Shown here: positions 41,566 through 50,202 of the stretch, piece after piece
Numbering within the stretch: the stretch's first letter is position 1
Layout: every line of letters begins with the position of its first letter
Origin: an uncultured Candidatus Saccharibacteria bacterium
GTDB lineage: Bacteria; Patescibacteriota; Saccharimonadia; Saccharimonadales; Saccharimonadaceae
Reading direction: 5' to 3'
NCBI GenBank assembly: GCA_937981355.1
Contig: CALJPD010000010.1
Location: 58,067-122,066 of the forward strand
Length of the DNA: 64,000 nt
Position numbers and translations under genes: made by a program
Notes under the pieces: model-generated
The model's input: the letters and a program-made list of their open reading frames with translations, nothing else
The model's database searches: none
What the model was told of the DNA's origin: nothing

Positions 41566-43941
41566 ATGAGCAAACACACACAACTAGTCATCGTCGAGAG
41601 CCCAGCCAAGGCCAAGACAATCGAGCGCTACCTGGGCGGGGAATATCAGGTGCTCTCGAGCGTAGGGCACATTCGCGCCATCCCCAAGAAGACCAAGGAT
41701 GGACAGCCGCCGATCGACATCAAAAACGACTTCAAGACCGTCTACGAGATCGATCCAGACAAGAAGAAGGTCATCACCGAGCTCAAGAAGGCCGTGAAGG
41801 CAGTTGGAGCAGACAATGTGTGGCTCGCAACCGATGAAGACCGCGAAGGGGAGGCGATTGCCTGGCACCTGTGCGAAGTGCTTGGCCTGGACCCACAGCG
41901 CACCAAGCGCATTACCTTCCACGAGATCACTAAGCCCGCCATCGAGGCAGCTATCAAACAACCTCGCACCGTAGATATGCAGCTCGTGGAGGCTCAGCAG
42001 GCACGGCAGATCCTCGACCGCATCGTAGGCTTCGAGCTGAGCCCTGTGGTGTGGCGCAAGGTACCGGGTGGCAAATCAGCTGGCCGTGTGCAAAGCCCAG
42101 CGGTCCGCCTGCTTGTGGAGCGTGAGCGTGAGATTCGCGACTTTGCGAGTAGTGCACAGTTCCGCGTAACGGCGCATTTTGTCGTAGATGGCGAGGAGCT
42201 CAAGGCTGAGCTCAAGCAGCGCTTCGACAGCGAGCAAGCCGCCCACGACTTCTTGACGGGGCTGAGTGGCGCTCGTTTCACCGTCAGCAGCATTACCAAG
42301 ACACCTAGCACGCGCAACCCCGCTGCACCATTTACCACCAGTACCCTCCAGCAGGAGGCCAATAGTAAGCTCGGCATGGGCAGTCGCGCTACCATGGCGA
42401 GTGCTCAGAAACTCTACCAAGAGGGACTCATCACCTATATGCGTACTGATAGCGTCAATCTCAGCCGCCAGGCCATTGCCGCCAGCCGCACATACATCAC
42501 CCAGCAGTTTGGCGCCGACTATTCACACAATCGCACCTTCACCACGAAGTCAGCTGGTGCCCAAGAGGCTCACGAAGCTATCCGCCCGACCGACATCGCC
42601 CGCGAATCCGTCGCTGGCAGTAGCTACGACCAAAAACTCTACGACCTCATCCGCCGGCGCACCCTGGCCAGTCAAATGGCCGCTGCGAAGCTAGAGAACA
42701 CCACCATTACCATCAGCATCGACAGCACGCAGCTGAGGGCCGAGAAAGCGCTCGTTTTTGAGGCAAAGGGCCAGACGGTGCTATTTGACGGCTTTTTGCG
42801 CGTCTATGGCGGTAAGGATTCGACCATCCTGCCATCAGTCAGCCAGCACACCACCCTTGAGCTTACACAGGCCGAGGCGCGGCAGGTCTTTGCCCGCCCA
42901 CCAGCCCGCTATACCGAGGGAACGCTCGTCAAGAAGCTTGAAGAGCTTGGCATTGGCCGGCCTAGCACGTACGCCACCATCATGAATACCATCCAGACTC
43001 GTGGCTATGCCGAGCGAGGCGAGAGCGAGGGCGAACCACGTGATGTCATCGTCCTGGAGCGCAGCGGTGAGACACCGAGCGACAATACCCCTGTTGTCAC
43101 TCGCCGCATCGTCCAAGAAAAAACTGGTGCTACCCGTGGCAAGTTACTGCCCACTCCAGCGGGCGAGCTAATCGCTGGCTTCTTGACGAACCATTTCGAC
43201 CCCATTATTGACTATGGCTTCACCGCCCGCGTCGAGACCAATTTCGATGACATCGCTGCCAGCAAGCTTGCGCGCAATGCCATGCTGCGCCAATTTTACG
43301 AGCCCTTCCACGAGCTCATCGAAAAATCCGGCGACATCGACCGCAGCACCGTTGGTGCTCACCGCGAGGTTGGTACCCACCCCAAGACTGGCAAGCCAAT
43401 CTTTGCCCGCTTTGGACGTTTTGGGCCAATGCTACAGCTGGGCAGTAGCGAAGATAAGACAACTAAGCCGCAGTTTGCGCCACTCCCCAAGGGTGAGCGC
43501 ATCGAGACCGTCACGCTCGAGCAAGCCCTCAAGGCCTTCGAACTACCGCGCACTGTTGGCACCACCGAGGATGGTCAGACCATCAAAGCAAACGTCGGGC
43601 GCTTTGGGCCGTACATTCAGGTAGGCAAGCTCTACGTCAGCCTGAAGGAGCACGACCCGCGCGAAATTACCGAAGCTGAGGCTCGCGTGCTCTACGCCGC
43701 CAAGCTCAAGGCTGAGGCAGAGAAGCACATCGCCGATTTTGGCGCTATCAAGATCCTCAAGGGACGCTGGGGGCCATATGTGACTGACGGCAAGACCAAC
43801 GCGCGCGTGCCCAAGGATACTGATCCAACAACTCTGGATGAGGCGCAAGCCCGCGAAATCTTGGCCGCCGCACCACCCAAACGCGGCCGGCGCAAGACCG
43901 CAGCCCGCACCACCACCACACGCAAGAAGCGCACTGCCTAG
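41566..43941 (+). CDS. topA: DNA topoisomerase I
   Basis: 791 aa. An N-terminal Toprim domain (VIVESPAKAKTIERYLG and the DEDREGEAIAWH acid motif) is followed by the type IA core with the active-site Tyr at about 291 in LITYMRTDSVNLS. The C-terminus contains three topoisomerase C-terminal repeats (GRFGPMLQLG, GRFGPYIQVG, GRWGPYVTDG) in place of cysteine zinc fingers, and a Lys/Arg/Thr tail (KKRTA). It relaxes negative supercoils. No Shine-Dalgarno is obvious; TATAAC lies about 20 nt upstream. Confidence 0.96.
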   Translation: MSKHTQLVIVESPAKAKTIERYLGGEYQVLSSVGHIRAIPKKTKDGQPPIDIKNDFKTVYEIDPDKKKVITELKKAVKAVGADNVWLATDEDREGEAIAWHLCEVLGLDPQRTKRITFHEITKPAIEAAIKQPRTVDMQLVEAQQARQILDRIVGFELSPVVWRKVPGGKSAGRVQSPAVRLLVEREREIRDFASSAQFRVTAHFVVDGEELKAELKQRFDSEQAAHDFLTGLSGARFTVSSITKTPSTRNPAAPFTTSTLQQEANSKLGMGSRATMASAQKLYQEGLITYMRTDSVNLSRQAIAASRTYITQQFGADYSHNRTFTTKSAGAQEAHEAIRPTDIARESVAGSSYDQKLYDLIRRRTLASQMAAAKLENTTITISIDSTQLRAEKALVFEAKGQTVLFDGFLRVYGGKDSTILPSVSQHTTLELTQAEARQVFARPPARYTEGTLVKKLEELGIGRPSTYATIMNTIQTRGYAERGESEGEPRDVIVLERSGETPSDNTPVVTRRIVQEKTGATRGKLLPTPAGELIAGFLTNHFDPIIDYGFTARVETNFDDIAASKLARNAMLRQFYEPFHELIEKSGDIDRSTVGAHREVGTHPKTGKPIFARFGRFGPMLQLGSSEDKTTKPQFAPLPKGERIETVTLEQALKAFELPRTVGTTEDGQTIKANVGRFGPYIQVGKLYVSLKEHDPREITEAEARVLYAAKLKAEAEKHIADFGAIKILKGRWGPYVTDGKTNARVPKDTDPTTLDEAQAREILAAAPPKRGRRKTAARTTTTRKKRTA

Positions 43942-43959
43942 CCCGGTGACCTCTCATAT

Positions 43960-43994
43960 ACCAGCGGCTCCTCTGTACTGGCCGCTGGTTTTTC
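43960..43994 (+). terminator. Terminator of topA
   Basis: ACCAGCGGC (43960-43968)/GCCGCTGGT (43981-43989), 12-nt loop, TTTTT tail. Confidence 0.9.
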
Positions 43995-44116
43995 TATGCC
44001 AGCCCGCATTGCTGCGAGCCCGTCAACTGCCCCGTCATGCTCGCCACATCACTTGCAAATGAAAAGCCTCAAAAAATTGTTTACCATAAGCGTAAAGTGT
44101 GTGCTATAATAGTTCT

Positions 44117-44197
44117 ATGATGAAACGATTGACTTATATCACCTATTATTCTATAATCAAATGTAAGAAGTGCGAGTGGGCATTCGCAAACAACTGA
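44117..44197 (+). CDS. Leaderless 26-codon upstream ORF with a CxxC motif
   Basis: TATAAT (44105-44110), 6 nt, then ATG at 44117. The frame starts MMKRLTYITYYSIIKCKKC and ends WAFANN. It stops 22 nt before the next gene's ATG, with that gene's ribosome site between. It could be a leader peptide that couples or attenuates translation of the sigma-4/HARE gene, or a real small protein with a CKKC pair. Confidence 0.45.
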   Translation: MMKRLTYITYYSIIKCKKCEWAFANN

Positions 44198-44219
44198 GAA
44201 GGAAATGGAGAACCGAATC

Positions 44220-45305
44220 ATGAACCAAACAACCAAACAACCAACCGAAATTTTTGCCGCGTCGATCGCTACCATCCTTGATGCAGTCGGCGAAGAACAC
44301 GACCGCGAGCGCGAGATCATCGTGCGTCGCTTTGGCCTCAAAGAGCGCCGCGAAACGCTCGAGCAGATCGGCGAGCTGCTCGGTATTACGCGCGAGCGCG
44401 TCCGCCAGCTCGAGAAAGCCATCGTGGTGCGTCTCAAACTTGCCGCCGAAGCAGGCGAGCTAGAGGGTCTACACGACGCCGAGCGCCTCATCATCCGCGA
44501 CCTCTCCGAGAATGGCCGCGTTGGGCGCGTCTCAGACATCACACAGCGTCTGCTAGACGTCGAGACACCCACAGTGCAGCAGCGTGCCCACATTGCCTTC
44601 ATCGGCGAAGTCTCAGCCCGTCTCACCCCCATCAACGAGACCGACAAATACCACCAAGGCCTGGCCATTGCCGAATACGGCGATGAAAAAGCAGTGCGAA
44701 GCCGCGTGGATGAGATCGTTGCCGCCATTAAGCAGCATGGTGCACCTATCAGCCTCGAAGCGCTGCATGACCAACTCACCTACGAGAACCCCAACCAAGT
44801 GCGCGGCCTGGCCAGCCTCTCTACCCAGCTGGCCCACCTCAAAGACATGTGGGGCCTGAGTAAGTGGCCAACTGTTAATCCTAAGAATATCCGCGACAAG
44901 ATCTACGTCGTCCTACTAGACGAAGGCAAACCGCTGCACTTTAGCGAGATTGCTCAGCGCATCAAGGAAAGCACTTTCAAGCGCCGTAATGTCACCAAGC
45001 AAGCCATCCACAACGAGCTCATCAAAGACAAGCGCTTCATCCTCATCGGCCGCGGCATTTATGCGCTCGACATCTGGGGCTATAGCCAAGGCACCGTGGC
45101 TGATATCATTGCCGGTATCTTGCGCGACGAGGGTGGCCCATTACACCGCGACGAGATCGTTAAGCGCGTCCTCAAGAGCCGCCAGGTCAAGGAGACCACC
45201 ATCCTTCTTAATCTCCAAAGTAAACCACTCTTCAAGCGCGTCGCTAAAGCCACTTACGCCCTCGAACCACCCAAGGAGCAAGCAGAGGCGGTCGCAGCAG
45301 CGTAG
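44220..45305 (+). CDS. Sigma-70 region 4 / HARE-HTH protein (RpoE delta-like architecture)
   Basis: 361 aa from the ATG at 44220, chosen because GGAGA is 9 nt upstream; an ATG at 44205 is an alternative. Residues about 20-75 are a sigma region 4 helix-turn-helix (REIIVRRFGL ... LEQIGELLGITRERVRQLE). Regions 2 and 3 are absent, so it is not a full sigma factor. Two HARE-HTH-like units follow (PLHFSEIAQRI and PLHRDEIVKRV, each followed by a short winged strand). HARE-HTH is the RNA-polymerase-binding domain of the Firmicutes delta subunit. Likely a transcription regulator contacting RNA polymerase and -35 DNA. Its 3' end carries the dual terminator/promoter. Confidence 0.85.
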   Translation: MNQTTKQPTEIFAASIATILDAVGEEHDREREIIVRRFGLKERRETLEQIGELLGITRERVRQLEKAIVVRLKLAAEAGELEGLHDAERLIIRDLSENGRVGRVSDITQRLLDVETPTVQQRAHIAFIGEVSARLTPINETDKYHQGLAIAEYGDEKAVRSRVDEIVAAIKQHGAPISLEALHDQLTYENPNQVRGLASLSTQLAHLKDMWGLSKWPTVNPKNIRDKIYVVLLDEGKPLHFSEIAQRIKESTFKRRNVTKQAIHNELIKDKRFILIGRGIYALDIWGYSQGTVADIIAGILRDEGGPLHRDEIVKRVLKSRQVKETTILLNLQSKPLFKRVAKATYALEPPKEQAEAVAAA

Positions 45306-45328
45306 AATTGCAAGCTGCTCTTAATAAG

Positions 45329-45367
45329 ATTGTATGTGAGTGATATAATGCTCACATACAATTTTTT
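45329..45367 (+). terminator. Terminator whose loop holds a -10 promoter element
   Basis: Perfect 12-bp inverted repeat ATTGTATGTGAG (45329-45340)/CTCACATACAAT (45351-45362) and a T-run form an intrinsic terminator. The 10-nt loop TGATATAATG contains an extended -10 (TGA-TATAAT, 45344-45349) that can start the next gene at 45382. Confidence 0.85.
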
Positions 45368-45381
45368 AGGAGGGGATTAAA

Positions 45382-45876
45382 ATGAGCAAAAAGAAGGAGA
45401 AGAAGGTATCATCACACCACCCTAAGCTAATTGGCATGTCCATTATCATAGCAACACTTACTATACTTACTTTACCATTGCTAATTAGCCTATATACGAA
45501 CAACGCTGCAGAGCTCAAACAAAAGCAAGCTAGCCAAGCGCATTGTCTTAACGCTGCATATGCAAACTATGACACGGCATGGAAGGCAGCAGACAAAGAT
45601 GGTGATGGCAAGATTTCGTACAAAGACGGAGCTTCCGACATTATTACATCGTACTTTGATAGTGTATTAACTTGCTATCGGGCACACAAGACACCCGAAA
45701 GCAATGCATTGATTGCCGATTATACGAAGAGGCGTCAAGAAGAAACTGATAAATATACTACTTGGCTCGCATCAGTGCAAAATCAAGAAACAATCCAGCC
45801 GCAAAATGAGAATAATCGCAGCATGGTGTGCATAAGCAATTCGGCTGGATCATCAACCTATACATACTGCCAATAA
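45382..45876 (+). CDS. Exported protein with EF-hand-like calcium loop
   Basis: 164 aa. AGGAGGGG lies 8 nt before the ATG. A Lys-rich N-terminus and one helix (IGMSIIIATLTILTLPLLISLY) anchor an outside domain. Residues DKDGDGKISYKD match an EF-hand/dockerin-type calcium loop (Asp at 1, 3, 5 and an acidic residue at 12). Cysteine residues in the outer domain (AHCLNA, LTCYR, MVCIS and YCQ) could form disulfides. No wider family is recognised. The gene is AT-rich compared with topA. Its promoter lies inside the upstream terminator. Confidence 0.7.
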   Translation: MSKKKEKKVSSHHPKLIGMSIIIATLTILTLPLLISLYTNNAAELKQKQASQAHCLNAAYANYDTAWKAADKDGDGKISYKDGASDIITSYFDSVLTCYRAHKTPESNALIADYTKRRQEETDKYTTWLASVQNQETIQPQNENNRSMVCISNSAGSSTYTYCQ

Positions 45877-47486
45877 TCTGTATAACGGTAGGGAAGTAGC
45901 CTCCCCTTTCGCCCCGAACACTACATATACTCAGCTATAACAGAGGTAATTTGCCGCGTGGACAACTATCGTGTACACATGATGGCTGCGGATCTCTGCG
46001 TGTAATTTGCCGCTCATAGGCTTATGTATCGGCCGTTTGTATGCAAGATAATTCCATCGCAGCTACAATTTGCTCATATATACCTCTTGCATCTATTCCT
46101 TTTGCAGAGAGCATCTCAAGTACACAGCAAAAGCAAACAAAAAGGGCAGGGCAAGGCAGGGGAGTCTGCCACCCTTTCGCCAAACAATCCCCGGCAACCG
46201 CCCTACCCCTGTTTCTGCCTCATTTCACTAACACCTACCACTGATAAGCTCATATTCGAGAGCTGTGTTCTCGTGACATACCTCACCTGAGCTGTAGCTC
46301 TCTGCTCACCGTCAGGCCATCTCTCTGCCTATATCTCTTAGGCCAGTCAGAGAGTCATACTTGTCCTGGCAGCAGCACACAGCATATAGGTTTCGGCTTA
46401 GATGAAAGCTATTAAGCTAGCAATCAATAACAACCTAAAGCCGCATAGAAATATACCCAGAAAGCTCACAATCTTACCGCGCTGATTAACTATACTACAC
46501 AATATAGCAAGCAACCATGCACAGCAAAAGTAGCAGCTAGCAGCAAAGCATAAGCATAAGCATAAACATCAGCGCCCATAGACAAGGGAATGATGAGTCG
46601 CCATGTATCGCAATCAACGCGTACACAATAATTCACATCCACGCAGCAGTAGGGTAGACGCAAAAGATGTATCATTGATCATCTTTAGGAGTGTAATATA
46701 ACTTCGCACAATAATCCTTTTACGATGCATATGTTAATTTCGACCCCAGCTATGGCTGGAATTGAGCTGGGTTTGGCACTATGTGGGCTTTATGGGCATA
46801 CGACGTATTTCAAGAGCGCATGTCTTCGATTATTGATCGATCTTACTTCTCGTTCAGTAGGTTCACTTATGATATATGCGCCATCCAATGGAGAGAGTAA
46901 GGATAGAGCCGCGGGCACTTATATGTCCTGCAAAAGTAAAAGCAGACGCTTGTTCTATTGGAGGGAACACACTGCGCATATGTTCATACGTACGCAAAGC
47001 TACGTATGTTTATGTTTGTTCGCGTGTGAATGTGTTTGCGCGCAGTCTTTGTGACTGTATGCGCATTGGCTTGATATCGAACAAATAAGCTGACTGCAAA
47101 TACCTGAGCACATACATGCTCCGGTCTCGTGCTTGCCTGGTATCATGCTGGTGTCGGTACGAGCCCCTCGGGCTACTAGCCATAGTTGCTTTGTTTGACA
47201 TTTTGTTTGTTTGGTATTTTTGTTATGTTTTCTACCCTGCTTGGGTTGACCGAGATTAAAAACTATACGATATCATGATTTGACTTTTTCGCAAAAAACA
47301 TCTCCCCTACTCTTTTTGCATTTTTTGGTTTTTATAGTATAGATATAGTATTTGCATTTTTTATGCTTTGTTATATAAAATGTTGTAAATTTGTTCTTGT
47401 TTTACAGAGTAGCTCCCCTGCCCTTTGCTGGATGCGCTAATACCCACACTATTTACAAGGCTAGCACTTTTGTTATCAACAGTTCC
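45877..47486. other. 1.6-kb gene-free region at the orientation switch
   Basis: No credible ORF. Seen: a GC-rich inverted region with a minus-strand T-run near 46135-46215 (possible end of a minus-strand RNA), CCCAGCT/AGCTGGG near 46745-46775, CATACGTA/TACGTATG near 46985-47010, and a very AT-rich stretch 47200-47420 with TTGCATTTTTT twice. A TTATCAACA (one mismatch to a DnaA box) is near 47475. Genes to the left are mostly + and those to the right mostly -. Confidence 0.55.
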
Positions 47487-48413
47487 TTACCGATACGCTG
47501 CTCGGCCACTGACGCGGACATCGAGATATTTGGGAGTGATGTGGTGCTGCGCTAGGTAGCGAATGGCTCGGGCGGCATCCTCGCTCTGCAGGCCAGCCGA
47601 GCGATCGACCGAGAACTTAACAGGATACTCCACCCCTGTAAACCAAACGTAGATTTGACGCGTCGTGCCAGCAGGCAGCGTAATCTTTTGGACGGTAAGC
47701 TGGTGGCGGCGGACGGCACCAACGACTTTACCAATAAAGCCAAGGAATTGGTTGCTCGCGACGACTTGGTTATTACGCGTATCGATACCACTGTCGTCCA
47801 CCACTTCGATGCTTGGCCGCGGCCCATAGGCACGGCGGAAGGCGTGACCCTCGGTATCAACAAAGAGTTGCTGGCGATTAACCGTCCAGACTACCGCCGC
47901 TTGGCGCATAGCGAGAGTGATGGTGCTGCGTCCCAGGCCAGCTTGCTGCGTGGCTGGGAGTACTGCAGCAACCTCGGGGCAATCATGCGTCTGGAGATAG
48001 GCCGCCAGCCGACTAGTATTGAGCGCAAAGCGAAAACGCTCCAGCGGATGGGCAGTGAGATAGTCGTTGATCTTGGCTTGGTAGAGCTGATGGTTGCTAG
48101 TGAGATTGCCTGCAATAACTGGTGTCGCAATGACGTTATCAAGCGCAAACCACACTGCAGCCAGCAGCCCCACTACCACTCCAAGCGACAATGCCACATG
48201 ACGGCGCGTCCGGCGCAAATCATGCGCATGCATACGCGGCGACCGCAGCTGCGCCTTAGACTCGCCCGCACTCGGGACACGACTCACCAAGCTACCAGTC
48301 AGTGTACGGTTACGCCGGTAGGTGTAGGCGGTGCGTTGGAGCTGCTCTTCCCTCTTGTTTTTGGCAGCTCGGCGGCGCGCTGGTGGTGGTGTTTGTTTTG
48401 TGCGAAAGCCCAT
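47487..48413 (-). CDS. ftsQ: FtsQ/DivIB-like cell-division protein
   Basis: 308 aa from the ATG at 48413; an in-frame ATG at 48428 lies inside the TATAAT itself. A cytosolic Arg-rich N-terminus (about 80 residues) is followed by one helix (HVALSLGVVVGLLAAVWFAL) and an outside region with a POTRA-like beginning, the RQQLFVDTEGHAF strand common in FtsQ (a W..D..G pattern) and the ending YLDVRVSGRAAYR, where FtsQ proteins have a conserved D-R-x-G element. Position next to the murG-ftsW group supports the call. Similarity is distant. Confidence 0.72.
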   Translation of the reverse strand: MGFRTKQTPPPARRRAAKNKREEQLQRTAYTYRRNRTLTGSLVSRVPSAGESKAQLRSPRMHAHDLRRTRRHVALSLGVVVGLLAAVWFALDNVIATPVIAGNLTSNHQLYQAKINDYLTAHPLERFRFALNTSRLAAYLQTHDCPEVAAVLPATQQAGLGRSTITLAMRQAAVVWTVNRQQLFVDTEGHAFRRAYGPRPSIEVVDDSGIDTRNNQVVASNQFLGFIGKVVGAVRRHQLTVQKITLPAGTTRQIYVWFTGVEYPVKFSVDRSAGLQSEDAARAIRYLAQHHITPKYLDVRVSGRAAYR

Positions 48414-48611
48414 GATGCTACAGGCCATTATACCGTAGATGACTAGTTGTTGGCAAAAGCATCTAGGTATTAACGACGTCTTCTTGGCGCTATCCCCTTC
48501 CCTTTAGCACTAGGTAACTACCCGATTAACACCTTCCCTGCAATATAATTTGACATTTCTTGCTCCCCACTCCATACTGGGAGCACTACAGTTAAGCGGA
48601 GAAATCGACAT

Positions 48612-48890
48612 ATGAAGACAGTCCATGCAACAAAAGAAGGAGCAACAATAGAGTTCACAAGAGACGAGATTCGTCTGATCGCAGCACTCGGCACTGAAGT
48701 GTTTCATGGGGCCTTTCGACAAGAGTGTGAAGACCTCTGGAATACTGTCGCTATGCCAATCTCTTTCAAGCGGTCTGGCGAGATACTACACCAATTTTAT
48801 GACACTCTCATTACAATCAGCGAGCTACCTCCCTCTAAAGAGCGGCAGGAAATCGATGCACACTATCGGCCATTTGAGTTTGGGAGTTAA
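48612..48890 (+). CDS. Small hypothetical protein inserted in the division cluster
   Basis: 92 aa. GGAG lies upstream of the ATG; a TATAAT and a leader hairpin GCTCCC/GGGAGC (about 48561-48586) precede it. The sequence is amphipathic and helical (FTRDEIRLIAALGTEVFHG ... ERQEIDAHYRPFEF) with no membrane segment. No family is recognised. It runs against the flanking ftsQ-like and murG genes, has its own terminator, and so is an independent unit. Leader hairpin plus small ORF resembles units B and D, but the promoter differs. Confidence 0.6.
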   Translation: MKTVHATKEGATIEFTRDEIRLIAALGTEVFHGAFRQECEDLWNTVAMPISFKRSGEILHQFYDTLITISELPPSKERQEIDAHYRPFEFGS

Positions 48891-48950
48891 TAGCTTTTAC
48901 TGCTACGGGCGAGGCTTGTCTTACCTTGGCGCAGTGTTTTTAATGAAAAC

Positions 48951-48978
48951 AATGTAGCATGGATTAACATGCTACATT
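48951..48978. terminator. Hairpin between convergent genes
   Basis: Perfect 11-bp stem AATGTAGCATG/CATGCTACATT with a 6-nt loop between the small + gene and murG (-). Only weak T tracts, but it may serve both strands. Confidence 0.7.
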
Positions 48979-49044
48979 ATTAGTACTTTATGATGAGACC
49001 TTAGATATACTCTTATTCTTTCTATAAGAAAGCATTGGTCACTT

Positions 49045-50202
49045 TTATCCTTTTCTAGTACGCTGAGCTACCTTCACCACCATCTGCGCTACATCGCGGG
49101 CGGCGTGGGGGCGTGCATAGGTATGGAGGCGCTGAGCGAGCTGCTCGCGCTGCGCAGGGTCGCGCACGAGGGTAAGAATGGCCTGGCTAAGGGCATCGCT
49201 CTGCTCTAAAGCGTCGTCTTGCAAAACCAGAGCAGCCTTGGCTTCAGCATAGATGGCGGCATTTTTGCGTTGGTCGCCCAGGTGATGAGCCGGTACCAAG
49301 ATAGCCGCCTGCGCGAGGCCAGCGAGCTCTTGCGTGAAGGTAGCACTAGCGCGTGATACTACGACATCGGCTGCACCGAGCAATTGCGCCATATGCTCGA
49401 AAACGAAGGGTACGCAGTGAAAATCGGGGTGCTGCGGCGCTTTGGTTTGGGCAGTATCGTAATTGCCTTTGCCCGCCACCAGATAAACCTGCATGCCAGC
49501 AGCTAGCAAGTTATCAGCAGCGCGCAGCACCGCGTGATTAATAATGGCCGAGCCAAGACCACCACCGGTAGCAACGACTAATGGCTTGTGTGGATCAAGC
49601 GAGAAGGTCTGCCGTGCCTGCTGCCGCTGCGCTGGGGTGAGTGGGCGAAAATCAGCGCCAATCGGCACTCCCACATAGCGGCTACGCGATGCTGGATAGT
49701 GATAATGCTTGAGTGGCCAGCCTGTGGCAATTGCTGCTGCCCAACGTGCCATCACACGGTTGGTCAGGCCAGGGCGAGCATCGGAGTCGTGAATCACTAC
49801 TGGTACGCGCAGGCAGCGCGCTGCAATACCGACCGGCAAGCACACAAACCCCCCCTTGGCAAAAATCACGTCTGGCTGCCAGCGCAGCACCAGCCAGAGG
49901 CTCTGACATACGCCAGCCAGGATCTTAAAGATATCTAATATATTAGCCAGGACGATACTTGGCATAAGCAACTGGCGCACCACACTGAGGTGCTGGTAGC
50001 GCCGGAACTTGCCCGCAGCGATTGTCCGCACCTGCACTGGCACTGCAGCGTGCTGCATGAGCCCGCGCGATTGGCTAGCAAAGGCCTTATCGCAGACGAA
50101 GGTCACCTGCACATCGGGCTGGAGGGCTGCGATTTCATTAATGACGGCGACGACCGGCGTAACGTGCCCGCCCGATCCACCGCCGACTGCCAGTAGCTTC
50201 AT
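49045..50202 (-). CDS. murG: UDP-GlcNAc transferase MurG
   Basis: 385 aa from the ATG at 50202, supported by AAAGGAG; the frame extends to 50304 inside ftsW. GT-B signature GGGSGGHVTPVVAVI at the N-terminus, then IHDSDARPGLTNR, GGGLGSAIINHAV and the donor-site segment DVVVSRASATFTQELAGL. It adds GlcNAc to lipid I to make lipid II at the inner membrane face. The first 65 nt overlap the end of ftsW in another frame. Confidence 0.95.
   Translation of the reverse strand: MKLLAVGGGSGGHVTPVVAVINEIAALQPDVQVTFVCDKAFASQSRGLMQHAAVPVQVRTIAAGKFRRYQHLSVVRQLLMPSIVLANILDIFKILAGVCQSLWLVLRWQPDVIFAKGGFVCLPVGIAARCLRVPVVIHDSDARPGLTNRVMARWAAAIATGWPLKHYHYPASRSRYVGVPIGADFRPLTPAQRQQARQTFSLDPHKPLVVATGGGLGSAIINHAVLRAADNLLAAGMQVYLVAGKGNYDTAQTKAPQHPDFHCVPFVFEHMAQLLGAADVVVSRASATFTQELAGLAQAAILVPAHHLGDQRKNAAIYAEAKAALVLQDDALEQSDALSQAILTLVRDPAQREQLAQRLHTYARPHAARDVAQMVVKVAQRTRKG

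Noticed and set aside
46885..46915. dif recombination site in the gene-free gap
   Set aside because: A TTATGATATATGCGCC stretch loosely resembles half of a dif site but arm lengths and the central region do not fit.
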